Shown piece by piece: positions 1 to 7,576 of a DNA stretch of 64,000 nt. Below the pieces are notes generated by a model. The model was not told the DNA's origin. It made no database searches and worked only from the letters and a program-made list of their open reading frames with translations. The position numbers were made by a program, and so were the translations under genes. Each line of letters starts with the position of its first letter. Position 1 is the stretch's first letter. Source of the stretch: Spirillospora albida (GTDB lineage Bacteria; Actinomycetota; Actinomycetes; Streptosporangiales; Streptosporangiaceae); NCBI RefSeq assembly GCF_000718255.1, contig NZ_JOFJ01000004.1, positions 305,266 to 369,265 on the forward strand, written 5' to 3'.

Positions 1-107
1 TCGAGACCCTCGGCGTCGACGGCGACGCGACCCCCGCCATCGCGGGCTTCAACATCACCTCGCACACCCTCGCCCGCGCCTCGCTCGTCGCGGAGTACGA
101 GAGCTGA
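1..107 (+). CDS. 3' end of an unrecognised gene (5' truncated by window edge)
   Basis: The reading frame beginning at base 3 is open for 34 codons and ends with TGA at 105-107. The visible C-terminus, which includes the stretch AIAGFNITSHTLARASLVAEY, has normal high-GC codon use. I do not recognise the family from so short a tail. A GC-rich hairpin follows at 117-146 and the next gene faces it, so this looks like the end of a plus-strand transcription unit. Confidence 0.6.
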   Translation, partial: ETLGVDGDATPAIAGFNITSHTLARASLVAEYES

Positions 108-116
108 CCGCGTTCC

Positions 117-146
117 GCCGGGCCGCGGCGGCGGCCGCGACCCGGC
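117..146. terminator. Hairpin between convergent genes
   Basis: GCCGGG-C-CGCGG pairs with CCGCG-A-CCCGGC across a 6-base loop, giving an 11-bp stem with one mismatch. It lies between the convergent stop codons at 107 and 153 and can serve both strands. There is no clear U-tract, as is usual in high-GC actinomycetes. Confidence 0.5.
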
Positions 147-152
147 GTCCGG

Positions 153-1469
153 TCACCGCTCGAAGGGGAAGCGGTCGGTGAAGGCGGGTTCCAGGTCGTC
201 CAGCCAGACGGCCTCGGGGTCGTACTTGGCGAAGAAGGGCTTGCCCACGAGGTCCGCGTCGCGGCACTGGATGAAGTGCAGGGCGAAGACCTTCTCGCCG
301 AACAGGTCGACGACACCGTCCACGCAGACCTTGCCCGGTGTCGCGGACATGGAGGGGCCGCGGACCGTGCGGGACAGGCCCGAGACGTTCTTGTAGGCGT
401 CGCGGAAGATGTCGTAGGCGCGGGCCAGGGGAACGGCGAAGTAGTCCTGCGGTCCCGTGTCACGCTCCACGAACATGTAGTAGGGGACGAGGCCCATGCG
501 GGTCTGCGTCCGCCACATCGACTCCCAGACCTTGGCGTCGTCGTTGATGGTGCGGATGAGGGGCGCCTGGGTGCGGATGACGGCGCCGGTGTCGCGGATG
601 CGGCGGCACGCCTCGGTGACCATGAGGGGTTCGAGTTCGCGCGGGTGGGTGAAGTGCGCCATGAAGGCGAGGTTCTTGCCGGACGCGACGACCTCCTCGA
701 ACAGCCGGAGCATGGCGTCGGCGTCGGGGTCGGTGACGAACTTCTGCGGCCAGTAGGCCAGGGACTTCGTGCCGATTCGGATGGATTCGAGCTGGTCGAG
801 TTCCAGGAGCGGCTCGATGTAGCGGCGCAGGACCGGCTCACCCATGATCATCGCGTCGCCGCCGGTGAACAGAACGCTGGTCACCTCGGGGTGCGAGATC
901 AGGTAGTCGCGCAGCCGGCCGGGGTCGTCGCCGGCCATCTTCAGGTCGGCCTCGCCGACGAACTGGGCCCAGCGGAAGCAGTACGTGCAGTAGGCGTGGC
1001 ACGTCTGTCCCTGCTTGGGGAAGTACAGGACGGTCTCGTCGTACTTGTGCTGCATCCCGGGGATCCGGCCGTCGCCGAAGCTCGGGATGTTGAGCTCCAT
1101 CTGGCCCGCCGGGTGCGGGTTGAGCTTCATCCGGACGGCGTGGGCGACCGCCTCGACCTCGGCCTTCGGAGCGTCGCGGCGGAGGAGGTCACTGAGTTTC
1201 GCGACGTCCTCGGCGGGGAGCATGTCCTCCTGCGGGAACACCAGGCGGTAGATCGGGTCGTCCGGGGCGGCCGACCAGTCGATGAGCTCCTCGATGACGT
1301 ACGCGTTCGTCCGGAACGGCAGGACCGTGGCGACCGCCCGGGTCGCGAGCCGCTGGTCGGGCGACAGGCCCGCGCGGGCGGTGAGCTCGTCGAGGTGCTT
1401 CGCCGTGAAGGCGCGGAACTTGCGACCCGAGGATCGCACTGCGGGAGCCGCGTCGTTCACCAGTGTCAC
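153..1469 (-). CDS. KamA-family radical SAM aminomutase
   Basis: A cytosolic radical SAM enzyme of the lysine 2,3-aminomutase (KamA/YjeK) family, 438 aa. The [4Fe-4S] motif CHAYCTYC (CxxxCxxC) lies at about residues 157-164, and a downstream FTGGDAMIM segment fits the GGE-like SAM-binding motif. Family members use PLP and SAM to move an alpha-amino group to the beta carbon; the exact substrate cannot be read from sequence. The frame is open up to 1517, but that GTG-ATG pair has no ribosome binding site. The GTG at 1467-1469 is preceded by AAGGAG nine bases upstream, so I prefer it. The gene stands alone, with no epmA-like ligase or efp nearby, so a free lysine or beta-amino-acid role is as likely as EF-P modification. 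Confidence 0.85.
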   Translation of the reverse strand: MTLVNDAAPAVRSSGRKFRAFTAKHLDELTARAGLSPDQRLATRAVATVLPFRTNAYVIEELIDWSAAPDDPIYRLVFPQEDMLPAEDVAKLSDLLRRDAPKAEVEAVAHAVRMKLNPHPAGQMELNIPSFGDGRIPGMQHKYDETVLYFPKQGQTCHAYCTYCFRWAQFVGEADLKMAGDDPGRLRDYLISHPEVTSVLFTGGDAMIMGEPVLRRYIEPLLELDQLESIRIGTKSLAYWPQKFVTDPDADAMLRLFEEVVASGKNLAFMAHFTHPRELEPLMVTEACRRIRDTGAVIRTQAPLIRTINDDAKVWESMWRTQTRMGLVPYYMFVERDTGPQDYFAVPLARAYDIFRDAYKNVSGLSRTVRGPSMSATPGKVCVDGVVDLFGEKVFALHFIQCRDADLVGKPFFAKYDPEAVWLDDLEPAFTDRFPFER

Positions 1470-1785
1470 GTGTTGGTACTCCTTGAAGTCGGCGGGGGAG
1501 ACGGACCCCGGCATCACGGACAGTGATCACAGAGCCCAGAAACACCCCCATTGAACAGTTTTGGGACGGTACATGCAGAATTGATACCCGCTCCCCCGAC
1601 TGAAGATGCTGGTCAAGGACGATCTACGCAAACCAACACGACATCATCGTGGAGCGGACGGCCCGTGCACAATGATTACGTCCTGTCAGCTCGTCTCCGC
1701 GCCGCGCGCCCGATGAGCGGTCTGCGTCACATCCGGCCCTAAGGTCCGAAATACTGGCGGGCACGGGCCGGGCCGAGGGGGCGGT

Positions 1786-2481
1786 GTGGAGTCTGTCGAC
1801 GCGCGGGGGCCGGGGGTCGCGCCCCGCCCTCTGATCGTATTCGCGTTCCTCGCGGCGGTCTCGTACGCGACGTTCCTGCTGGAGCATTTCCTCAGCCCCG
1901 ATCTGGACGTCATCAACGGTTATGTGAGCGAACTCTCGGCCTCCGACCAGCCGTTCCACCTCGTCTACAGCGGCGGCGACCTCGTCACCGGCGTCCTGTC
2001 GATCACCGTGGCGGCGGGGATGCTGGCGCGCCTCCCCCGGCGGCCGCTCGCGACGGCGGGCTGGACGTTCCTCGCCCTGTTCGGGGTGTGCGCGATCGGC
2101 GACGCCGTCTTCCCGCTGGACTGCGCGCCGTCCCTGGAGACGCGGTGCGCGCTGAAGGAGCGTTCCGGGACCCTGAGCTTCTCCCACGGATTCCACGCCG
2201 TGACGAGCAGCTCGGTGATCGTCTGCGGCGTGGCGGCGCTGTTCACGCTGTCGCTGGCGGCGCGCCGGTACGGGTGGTGGCCCGCGCTGGCGCGGTGGGG
2301 ATGGCCGCTCGCGCTGACCGAGGCGGTGTTCGCGCTGAGCACGCTGGTCGCGATGTACGCGGGGCGGTGGCTGGGCATCCTCCAGCGCGTCCAGATCGCC
2401 ATCCTGTGCGCCGGGCTGCTGACCATCGCGTGGGCACTGCACACCGGCCGGCGGGCCGCCGCGGAGAGGACGGCGTCATGA
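1786..2481 (+). CDS. DUF998 integral membrane protein
   Basis: A 231-aa polytopic membrane protein of the DUF998 type, function unknown. About six hydrophobic segments can be seen, beginning at residues 15-35 (LIVFAFLAAVSYATFLLEHF), with later ones around 60-85, 90-110, 135-160, 170-195 and 200-220. Family-typical features include an N-terminal Asn-Gly-Tyr-Val-Ser-Glu-Leu segment after the first helix and a loop with DCAPSLETRC, whose two Cys could form a disulfide. It starts at GTG behind GAGGGGG. Its stop overlaps the next start as ATGA, so it is the first gene of a coupled run with the hydrolase and two secreted proteins. Three GTGs lie close together here, so the start is good to a few codons. 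Confidence 0.75.
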   Translation: MESVDARGPGVAPRPLIVFAFLAAVSYATFLLEHFLSPDLDVINGYVSELSASDQPFHLVYSGGDLVTGVLSITVAAGMLARLPRRPLATAGWTFLALFGVCAIGDAVFPLDCAPSLETRCALKERSGTLSFSHGFHAVTSSSVIVCGVAALFTLSLAARRYGWWPALARWGWPLALTEAVFALSTLVAMYAGRWLGILQRVQIAILCAGLLTIAWALHTGRRAAAERTAS

Positions 2482-3320
2482 TCGTCAATGTGGGGCGCGA
2501 GCAGGTGCACCTGGTCGAGTCCGGGCCCGCGGGCGGTCCCCCGCTGCTGCTGAGCACCGGGCTCGGCGGGGCGTGGTTCGACTGGACGCCCGTGGTCCGC
2601 CTGCTGGAGGGCGCGTACCGCGTCATGGTGTTCGACCGTCCGGGCCTCGGCCTCAGCCCGGCGGCGCAAAGGCCGCCGAGCCTGCGCCGCGACGTCGGAA
2701 CCATGGCGGTGCTGGCGGAGCGGGCCGGACGGCCGGTGACCCTCCTCGCGCACTCGATGGCCGCGTTCCCGGCCGAGGCGCTGGCGCGGCTGCGGCCCGA
2801 CCTCGTCCGCGGCCTGGTCCTGGTCGACCCGAGCTGCGAGCGCGACCCGCGCGTGCTCGTCCGGAAGGCCGCCGCGCTCACCCCGCTCGCCACCGCGTTC
2901 GGCGCGCTGCTCGACGCGACGCGGCTGGCGCGCATGCTGGGGCCGCTGGGGCGGCGCCTGGTGCTCGCGCGGACGACCACGCGGGACGAGCCCGTCCCGG
3001 CGAAGACCGTCCGGGCGGTGTACGGGCGCGGAACGGTCCTCGGCACCGTCCTCGCGGAGAACCTGGCGTACCGGGAGATGGCCGTCGATCTCGCCCGGCT
3101 GCGGGAGCGGCGGCGGTTCCCCGCGATCCCGCTGGCGGTGCTGACCGCGCTCGGGAACGCTCCGGACTCGCGCCGGGCGAGGAGCTGGGCGGAGGCCCAC
3201 GCGGAACTCGCCGGGATGAGCCCGCACGGGAGCCGGGCGGAGCTGCCCGGCTGCCTGCACATGGTCTCGCTCGATCGTCCGGACGCCGTCGCCGACGCGG
3301 TCGCCGAGGTCTGCCCATGA
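2478..3320 (+). CDS. Alpha/beta hydrolase with an altered nucleophile elbow
   Basis: A 280-aa alpha/beta-hydrolase-fold protein. The oxyanion-side strand GPPLLLSTGLGGAWFDW is at about residues 14-35, VFDRPGLGLS at about 54-63, the elbow LLAHSMAAFPAE at about 92-103, VLVDPS at about 116-121 and a C-terminal GCLHM histidine at about 257. The elbow reads A-H-S-M-A where the family usually has G-x-S-x-G; Ser and His are present, so activity is still plausible. There is no signal peptide. The start ATG at 2478 overlaps the DUF998 stop by 4 bp and the stop overlaps the next ATG by 4 bp, implying translational coupling and a shared role with a membrane protein and secreted partners. The substrate is unknown. 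Confidence 0.8.
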   Translation: MIVNVGREQVHLVESGPAGGPPLLLSTGLGGAWFDWTPVVRLLEGAYRVMVFDRPGLGLSPAAQRPPSLRRDVGTMAVLAERAGRPVTLLAHSMAAFPAEALARLRPDLVRGLVLVDPSCERDPRVLVRKAAALTPLATAFGALLDATRLARMLGPLGRRLVLARTTTRDEPVPAKTVRAVYGRGTVLGTVLAENLAYREMAVDLARLRERRRFPAIPLAVLTALGNAPDSRRARSWAEAHAELAGMSPHGSRAELPGCLHMVSLDRPDAVADAVAEVCP

Positions 3321-3673
3321 GACGCGCGGCGATGGCCTGCCTGGCCGCCCTCCTCGTCCTCACGCTGCCGGGCTGCAAGGTGATGCAGAGGATCTCCGAG
3401 GGCGCGTACCGCAACGCGGTCGCGGACGGCGCGGTCGCCGAGCTGCGGGAACGCGGCTTCGACGTCCCCGAGCGCCCCGACTGCACCGTCCGCGCGTCCG
3501 GGACCGACCTCGTCCGCGTGAACTGCACCGGGAGGACGGGAACCGGACGGCCCGTCACGGTCGAGGGCATCGCCCGCGACGCCGGGGCCGAGCATCCCCG
3601 CGAGACGTACGTGATCGCGGTCGACGGGCGGGAGGTGCTCCGCCAGGACTGCCTCGGCCTCGGCTGCCGCTGA
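3317..3673 (+). CDS. Small secreted lipoprotein, four-Cys type
   Basis: A 118-aa predicted lipoprotein. Residues 1-19 form a signal sequence ending in the lipobox LPGC, so Cys at about position 19 would be lipidated. The mature part has a helix followed by a compact domain with four cysteines in the pattern CT-x(n)-NCTG...RPVTVEG...YVIAVDG...DCLGLGC. The same pattern occurs in the next gene, so the two are paralogs. The ATG overlaps the hydrolase stop (ATGA). The layout is reminiscent of DUF4333-like secreted actinobacterial domains, but I cannot assign it. It probably sits on the outer face of the cell membrane. Confidence 0.75.
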   Translation: MRRAAMACLAALLVLTLPGCKVMQRISEGAYRNAVADGAVAELRERGFDVPERPDCTVRASGTDLVRVNCTGRTGTGRPVTVEGIARDAGAEHPRETYVIAVDGREVLRQDCLGLGCR

Positions 3674-3727
3674 CATCTGACCAGGTCAGCGGGTTTGTAG
3701 GGGCATGCCGTCGGTGAGGAAAGCGGT

Positions 3728-4132
3728 GTGGAGATCACTCGCACCAAGGGCCTGGCCGCAGGCGCCGCCGGGCTGCTCGCCCTGGCCGCCGCGAGCGCGG
3801 GCGCGGCCTACCTGGCCCTGTCCGACGGGGACGAACTGCGCTACCGGACGCAGGCGGCGCTGCGCGGCGCGCTGCCCACCACCGCCGCCGCCGAGCTGCA
3901 CGACCGGGGCGTCCGCCTGCGGACCGCGCTGACGTGCACCGACCTGCCCGGCCTGACCGCCGGCAGGCTCGGCGCGACGTGCACCGGCGTGACCGAGGAC
4001 GACCGGCCGGTTCAGGTCCTCGGCACCGGCGACCTCGAGACCGACCGCAGCTTCTACACGATCCTCGTGGCCGGTGAGCCGCTCGTCGAGAACGCCGGGT
4101 GCCTGGGGGCCGACTGCCACCGCGACGAGTGA
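3728..4132 (+). CDS. Membrane-anchored paralog of the four-Cys lipoprotein
   Basis: A 134-aa protein with an N-terminal hydrophobic segment (residues 9-31) that has no lipobox or clear cleavage site, so it is probably an uncleaved anchor. The outside domain repeats the neighbour's pattern: TCT...ATCTG...RPVQVLG...YTILVAG...GCLGADC, with four cysteines at matching places. It starts at GTG behind GAGGA at 3716-3720. The gap from the lipoprotein gene is 54 bp, so it is probably in the same unit. The function is unknown; the four Cys suggest two disulfides in an extracytoplasmic fold. Confidence 0.72.
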   Translation: MEITRTKGLAAGAAGLLALAAASAGAAYLALSDGDELRYRTQAALRGALPTTAAAELHDRGVRLRTALTCTDLPGLTAGRLGATCTGVTEDDRPVQVLGTGDLETDRSFYTILVAGEPLVENAGCLGADCHRDE

Positions 4133-4241
4133 GGACCACCACTCCGGCCGGGCGCGCGCGAGGCAGGGGGACGGACCGCCTACGATGCGATGAGCTGCGT
4201 TCTTGCGGCGCACCTCGTCCTTCCACCCTCCTGGAGCCGCC

Positions 4242-5429
4242 ATGCCCGGCCCTGGCGAGCCGTCGCGCCCGGCGCCGGTCCGCCGCCCCGTCCCGGTGCG
4301 CCAACCCGCGCGCCCGCTGCCGGTCGCGGTCGACACGATGGGCGGCGACAACGCCCCCGAGGAGATCATCGCGGGCGCGGTGGAGGCGATCCGCCTGCAC
4401 GGCGTCCGGCTGGTGCTGGTGGGGCGGGCGTCGCGGATCCGGCGGGAGCTGGAGCGGCACGACTTCATGGGGAAGGTCCCGATCGTCCACGCGGACGAGG
4501 CGCTCGACATGGGCGAGGGCGCGCTCGCGAGCTGGCGCAAGCCCCGCTCGTCGATCGCGATCGCCTGCCATCTGATCAAGCAGGGGCGGGCGTCGGCGCT
4601 GGTGTCGGCGGGCACGACGGCGGGCGTGGTCGCGACGTCCCGGCTGAGGCTGAAGAGCCAGCAGGGCGTGCTGCGGCCGGCGATCGCGGTGACGCTTCCG
4701 ACGCGTCCGCATCCGACGATCCTGCTGGACGCCGGGGCGACCGCGGACGTGAAGCCGGAGGGCCTCGTCCAGTTCGCGGCGCTCGGCACCGCGTGCGCGC
4801 AGATCCTGCTGGGACGCGACCGCCCCCGGGTCGGGCTCCTGTCGATCGGGGCCGAGGCGGGCAAGGGCAACAAGCTGGCCAGGCGCGCCCACGAGCTGCT
4901 GGCGAGCGGCCACCACGGCATCGAGTTCGCGGGGAACGTCGAGGGGCACGACCTCCTGCAAGGCGCGGTGGACGTCATCGTCACCGACGGCTTCACCGGC
5001 AACGTCGCCCTCAAGACGATGGAGGGCACGGTCCGGACGGCGTTCTCCGAGATCCGCGCCGCCATGACGTCCAGCGCCACGGCGCGGATGGGCGCGCTGC
5101 TCCAGCGGAGGCGGCTGCAGGAGCTCCGCCACCGCCTCGACCCCGACACCTACGGCGGCGGCGTCCTGCTCGGCCTGAACGGGACGGTGGTGATCGCGCA
5201 CGGCGCCTCGCACGCGCGCGCGATCACCTCGGCGTGCCTGCTCGCCCACCAGCTCGCCGAGGGGCGGATCGTGGAGCGCATCCGCGAGCAGGTCGCGCTG
5301 ACCCGGACGTCCCGCTTCGGCCGCTGGACGCACGGCGAGCGCGACGACCGGCCCGCCGAGCCCGCGGAGCGGCCGGGACCGGGCGCCCCCGCCGTCCCCG
5401 AGCACGACGAGGCGCCCGGCGTGCCGTGA
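4242..5429 (+). CDS. plsX: Phosphate acyltransferase PlsX
   Basis: PlsX converts acyl-ACP and phosphate to acyl-phosphate, feeding PlsY in phospholipid synthesis at the inner face of the membrane. Family signatures include VAVDTMGGDNAPEEI near the N-terminus, VSAGTTAGV and LDAGA in the middle, and IVTDGFTGNVALKTMEG later. The ATG at 4242 is chosen over an upstream frame (open to 4203) because CTGGAG lies just ahead and the upstream residues do not match the family. At 395 aa it is longer than the usual 330-350 aa, with a Pro/Ala-rich N-terminal stretch and a 40-residue acidic/Pro tail. It is not in the common rpmF-plsX-acpP cluster, so a second copy elsewhere is possible. Confidence 0.9.
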   Translation: MPGPGEPSRPAPVRRPVPVRQPARPLPVAVDTMGGDNAPEEIIAGAVEAIRLHGVRLVLVGRASRIRRELERHDFMGKVPIVHADEALDMGEGALASWRKPRSSIAIACHLIKQGRASALVSAGTTAGVVATSRLRLKSQQGVLRPAIAVTLPTRPHPTILLDAGATADVKPEGLVQFAALGTACAQILLGRDRPRVGLLSIGAEAGKGNKLARRAHELLASGHHGIEFAGNVEGHDLLQGAVDVIVTDGFTGNVALKTMEGTVRTAFSEIRAAMTSSATARMGALLQRRRLQELRHRLDPDTYGGGVLLGLNGTVVIAHGASHARAITSACLLAHQLAEGRIVERIREQVALTRTSRFGRWTHGERDDRPAEPAERPGPGAPAVPEHDEAPGVP

Positions 5430-5492
5430 CGCACCCTCCGCGACGGGCGAATATGTGCCGGTCCGGCGCCCCGGCGCCGATAGCCTTGGAGC

Positions 5493-7238
5493 ATGCCCGA
5501 TCCGCAGCTCGTTCTCGCCGCCCGCGTCCAGGCCGCGCTCAGCGCCGCCTTCGGACCGTCGTACGCGGACGCCGACCCGGTCATCCGGCCGTCGCAGTTC
5601 GCCGACCTCCAGGCCAATGTGGCGCTGCCGCTGGCCAAGAGGCTGGGCCGCAAGCCGCGCGACGTGGCCGATGAGATCGCCGCGCGCCTCGACACCGCCG
5701 ATGTGATCGCGAACGTCGAGGTCAGCGGCCCGGGGTTCCTGAACCTGACGCTCAGCGACGCGTGGATCGCGGGCGAGGCGCAGAACGCCCTGGAGGACGC
5801 GCGGCTCGGCATCCCCGAGACCGCGGCGCCGCAGCGGGTCGTCGTCGAGTACTCCTCCCCCAACGTGGCGAAGGAGATGCACGTCGGGCATCTGCGGACC
5901 ACGATCGTCGGCGACGCCATCGCCCGCATCCTCGGCTTCCTCGGGCACGAGGTCGTCCGGGACAACCACGTCGGCGACTGGGGCACCCCGTTCGGCATGC
6001 TGATCGAGCACCTGCTCGACCTCGGCGAGGACGCCGCCGCGCGCGACGACTCGTCCGTCTCCGACCTCACCGCCTTCTACCAGGCCGCCCGGCAGAAGTT
6101 CGACGCCGACGAGGCGTTCGCCGACCGGTCCCGGCGGCGGGTCGTGGCGCTCCAGGCGGGCGACCCGGAGACGCTGCGCCTCTGGCAGATCCTCGTGGAC
6201 GTGTCCAAGCGGTACTTCAACCTCGTCTACCGGCAGCTCGGCGTCACCCTCACCGACGACGACATCAAGGGCGAGAGCTTCTACAACGACATGCTCGCCC
6301 CGACCGTCCGGGAGCTGGAGGACAAGGGCATCGCGGTCGTCAGCGAGGGCGCCCTGTGCGCGTTCCCGCCCGGCTTCACCGGCCGCGAGGGCGAGCCGCT
6401 GCCGATGATCATCCGGAAGAGCGACGGCGGCTACAACTACTCCACCACCGACCTCGCCACGATCCGGTACCGGGTCGACACCGAGCGCGTCGACCGGATG
6501 GTCTACGTGGTCGGGGCGCCGCAGGCGCTGCACTTCCAGATGGTGTTCGCGGTCGCCCGGATGGCGGGCTGGCTGAGCGACGACGTCCAGGCCGAGCACG
6601 CCAAGATCGGCAACGTCCTCGGCACCGACGGCAAGATCCTCAAGACGCGGGCGGGCGGCACCGTCAAGCTCGCCGAACTGCTCGAGGAGGCCGTCGAGCG
6701 GGCCGGGGCCGTGTTCGACGAGATCCAGCGGGACGAGCCGCTCGACGACGCGACGCGCGCCGCGATCGTCCGGGACGTCGGGATCGGCGCCGTCAAGTAC
6801 GCCGACCTGTCGGTCGCGCTCGACAGCGAGTACGTCTTCGACTTCGACCGGATGATCACCTTCAACGGCAAGACCGGCCCGTACCTGCAGTACGCGGCGG
6901 CGCGGATCCGGTCCATCTTCCGCAAGGGCGGGCTCGCCCCGGAGGACGCGGCGGGGCCGATCGTCCTCACCGAGCCGGCCGAGCGGGCGCTCGCGCTGCA
7001 GCTCCTCGGGTTCGGCTCGGTGCTGGAGCAGGCCGCGGCCGCCGCCGAGCCGCACAAGCTCGCGACGTACGTCTACGCGGTCGCCGACGCCTACACGACG
7101 TTCCACGAGAACTGCCCGGTGCTGAAGGCGCCCGACGAGGCCGCCAGGGCGTCCCGGCTGGCTCTGTGCGCGGTGACGCTCCGCACCCTGGAGACCGGCC
7201 TGCACCTGCTGGGCGTGCCGACCCCCGAGCGCATGTAG
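5493..7238 (+). CDS. argS: Arginyl-tRNA synthetase
   Basis: A class I arginyl-tRNA synthetase of 581 aa, full length. The N-terminal Arg-S additional domain covers about residues 1-90. The catalytic fold has EYSSPNVAKEMHVGHLRTT at about 118-136, containing the HVGH form of the HIGH motif, and DNHVGDWGT follows. A KMSKS-like position is occupied by KILKTRAGG at about 383-391. The C-terminal helical anticodon-binding (DALR) domain ends in LGVPTPERM. It lies 63 bp after plsX. It ends flush against the stop of the convergent DUF2630 gene, with no base between the two stop codons. Confidence 0.96.
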   Translation: MPDPQLVLAARVQAALSAAFGPSYADADPVIRPSQFADLQANVALPLAKRLGRKPRDVADEIAARLDTADVIANVEVSGPGFLNLTLSDAWIAGEAQNALEDARLGIPETAAPQRVVVEYSSPNVAKEMHVGHLRTTIVGDAIARILGFLGHEVVRDNHVGDWGTPFGMLIEHLLDLGEDAAARDDSSVSDLTAFYQAARQKFDADEAFADRSRRRVVALQAGDPETLRLWQILVDVSKRYFNLVYRQLGVTLTDDDIKGESFYNDMLAPTVRELEDKGIAVVSEGALCAFPPGFTGREGEPLPMIIRKSDGGYNYSTTDLATIRYRVDTERVDRMVYVVGAPQALHFQMVFAVARMAGWLSDDVQAEHAKIGNVLGTDGKILKTRAGGTVKLAELLEEAVERAGAVFDEIQRDEPLDDATRAAIVRDVGIGAVKYADLSVALDSEYVFDFDRMITFNGKTGPYLQYAAARIRSIFRKGGLAPEDAAGPIVLTEPAERALALQLLGFGSVLEQAAAAAEPHKLATYVYAVADAYTTFHENCPVLKAPDEAARASRLALCAVTLRTLETGLHLLGVPTPERM

Positions 7239-7487
7239 CTACTGCAGGTAGCCCTCGACCTGCTCCGCCGGGCGGACCTCCGACACCTCTTCGGGGTCCT
7301 GGCCCGCGTCCCGCTTGGCGCGGCGGCGGCGGAGCAGGTCCCAGCACTGGTCGAGCTCCACCTCGAGCTCGTGGAGCCGGCGCTGCTCGTCCGCCCGCCC
7401 GAGTCCGCCCTGCCTGTGCAGGTCCCGGAGCCGCTGCTCCTCGTCGACGACCACCTGGATGCGGTCCAGGATGTCCTTCTCGTCCAT
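7239..7487 (-). CDS. DUF2630 family small protein
   Basis: An 82-aa, charged, helical protein (MDEKDILDRI..., with DEEQRLRDLHRQGGLG) typical of the actinobacterial DUF2630 family, whose function is not known. It is predicted to be cytosolic and largely coiled coil, rich in Glu, Arg and Leu. The ATG is supported by a GAGGAC-like site just upstream on the minus strand. Its TAG abuts the argS stop. It lies downstream of the histone-like gene on the same strand, with a hairpin between them at 7524-7554, so it may have its own promoter. Confidence 0.8.
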   Translation of the reverse strand: MDEKDILDRIQVVVDEEQRLRDLHRQGGLGRADEQRRLHELEVELDQCWDLLRRRRAKRDAGQDPEEVSEVRPAEQVEGYLQ

Positions 7488-7523
7488 ACGGTCCTCCGTC
7501 CGGGCCGGGCCGCTCCGCGGCGA

Positions 7524-7554
7524 AGCCCCCCTCCCCTCGATCGGGGCAGGGGCT
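7524..7554 (-). terminator. Probable terminator of the histone-like gene
   Basis: AGCCCC pairs with GGGGCT and an inner CCCC pairs with GGGG around the loop TCGATC. It sits 23 bp past the minus-strand stop at 7577. The internal loop makes this a moderate call. Confidence 0.4.
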
Positions 7555-7576
7555 CCGCGCCGGACGCGCCCGGCGG

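Noticed and set aside
1518..1530. GTGATCAC palindrome near kamA
   Set aside because: Only 8 bp symmetrical, and close to a start codon that I do not favour; too weak to call an operator.
3735..7205. Antisense open frame of 1156 codons over plsX and argS
   Set aside because: It is a shadow of high third-position GC in two well-recognised genes; its translation is Arg/Gly/Asp-rich with no recognisable domain.
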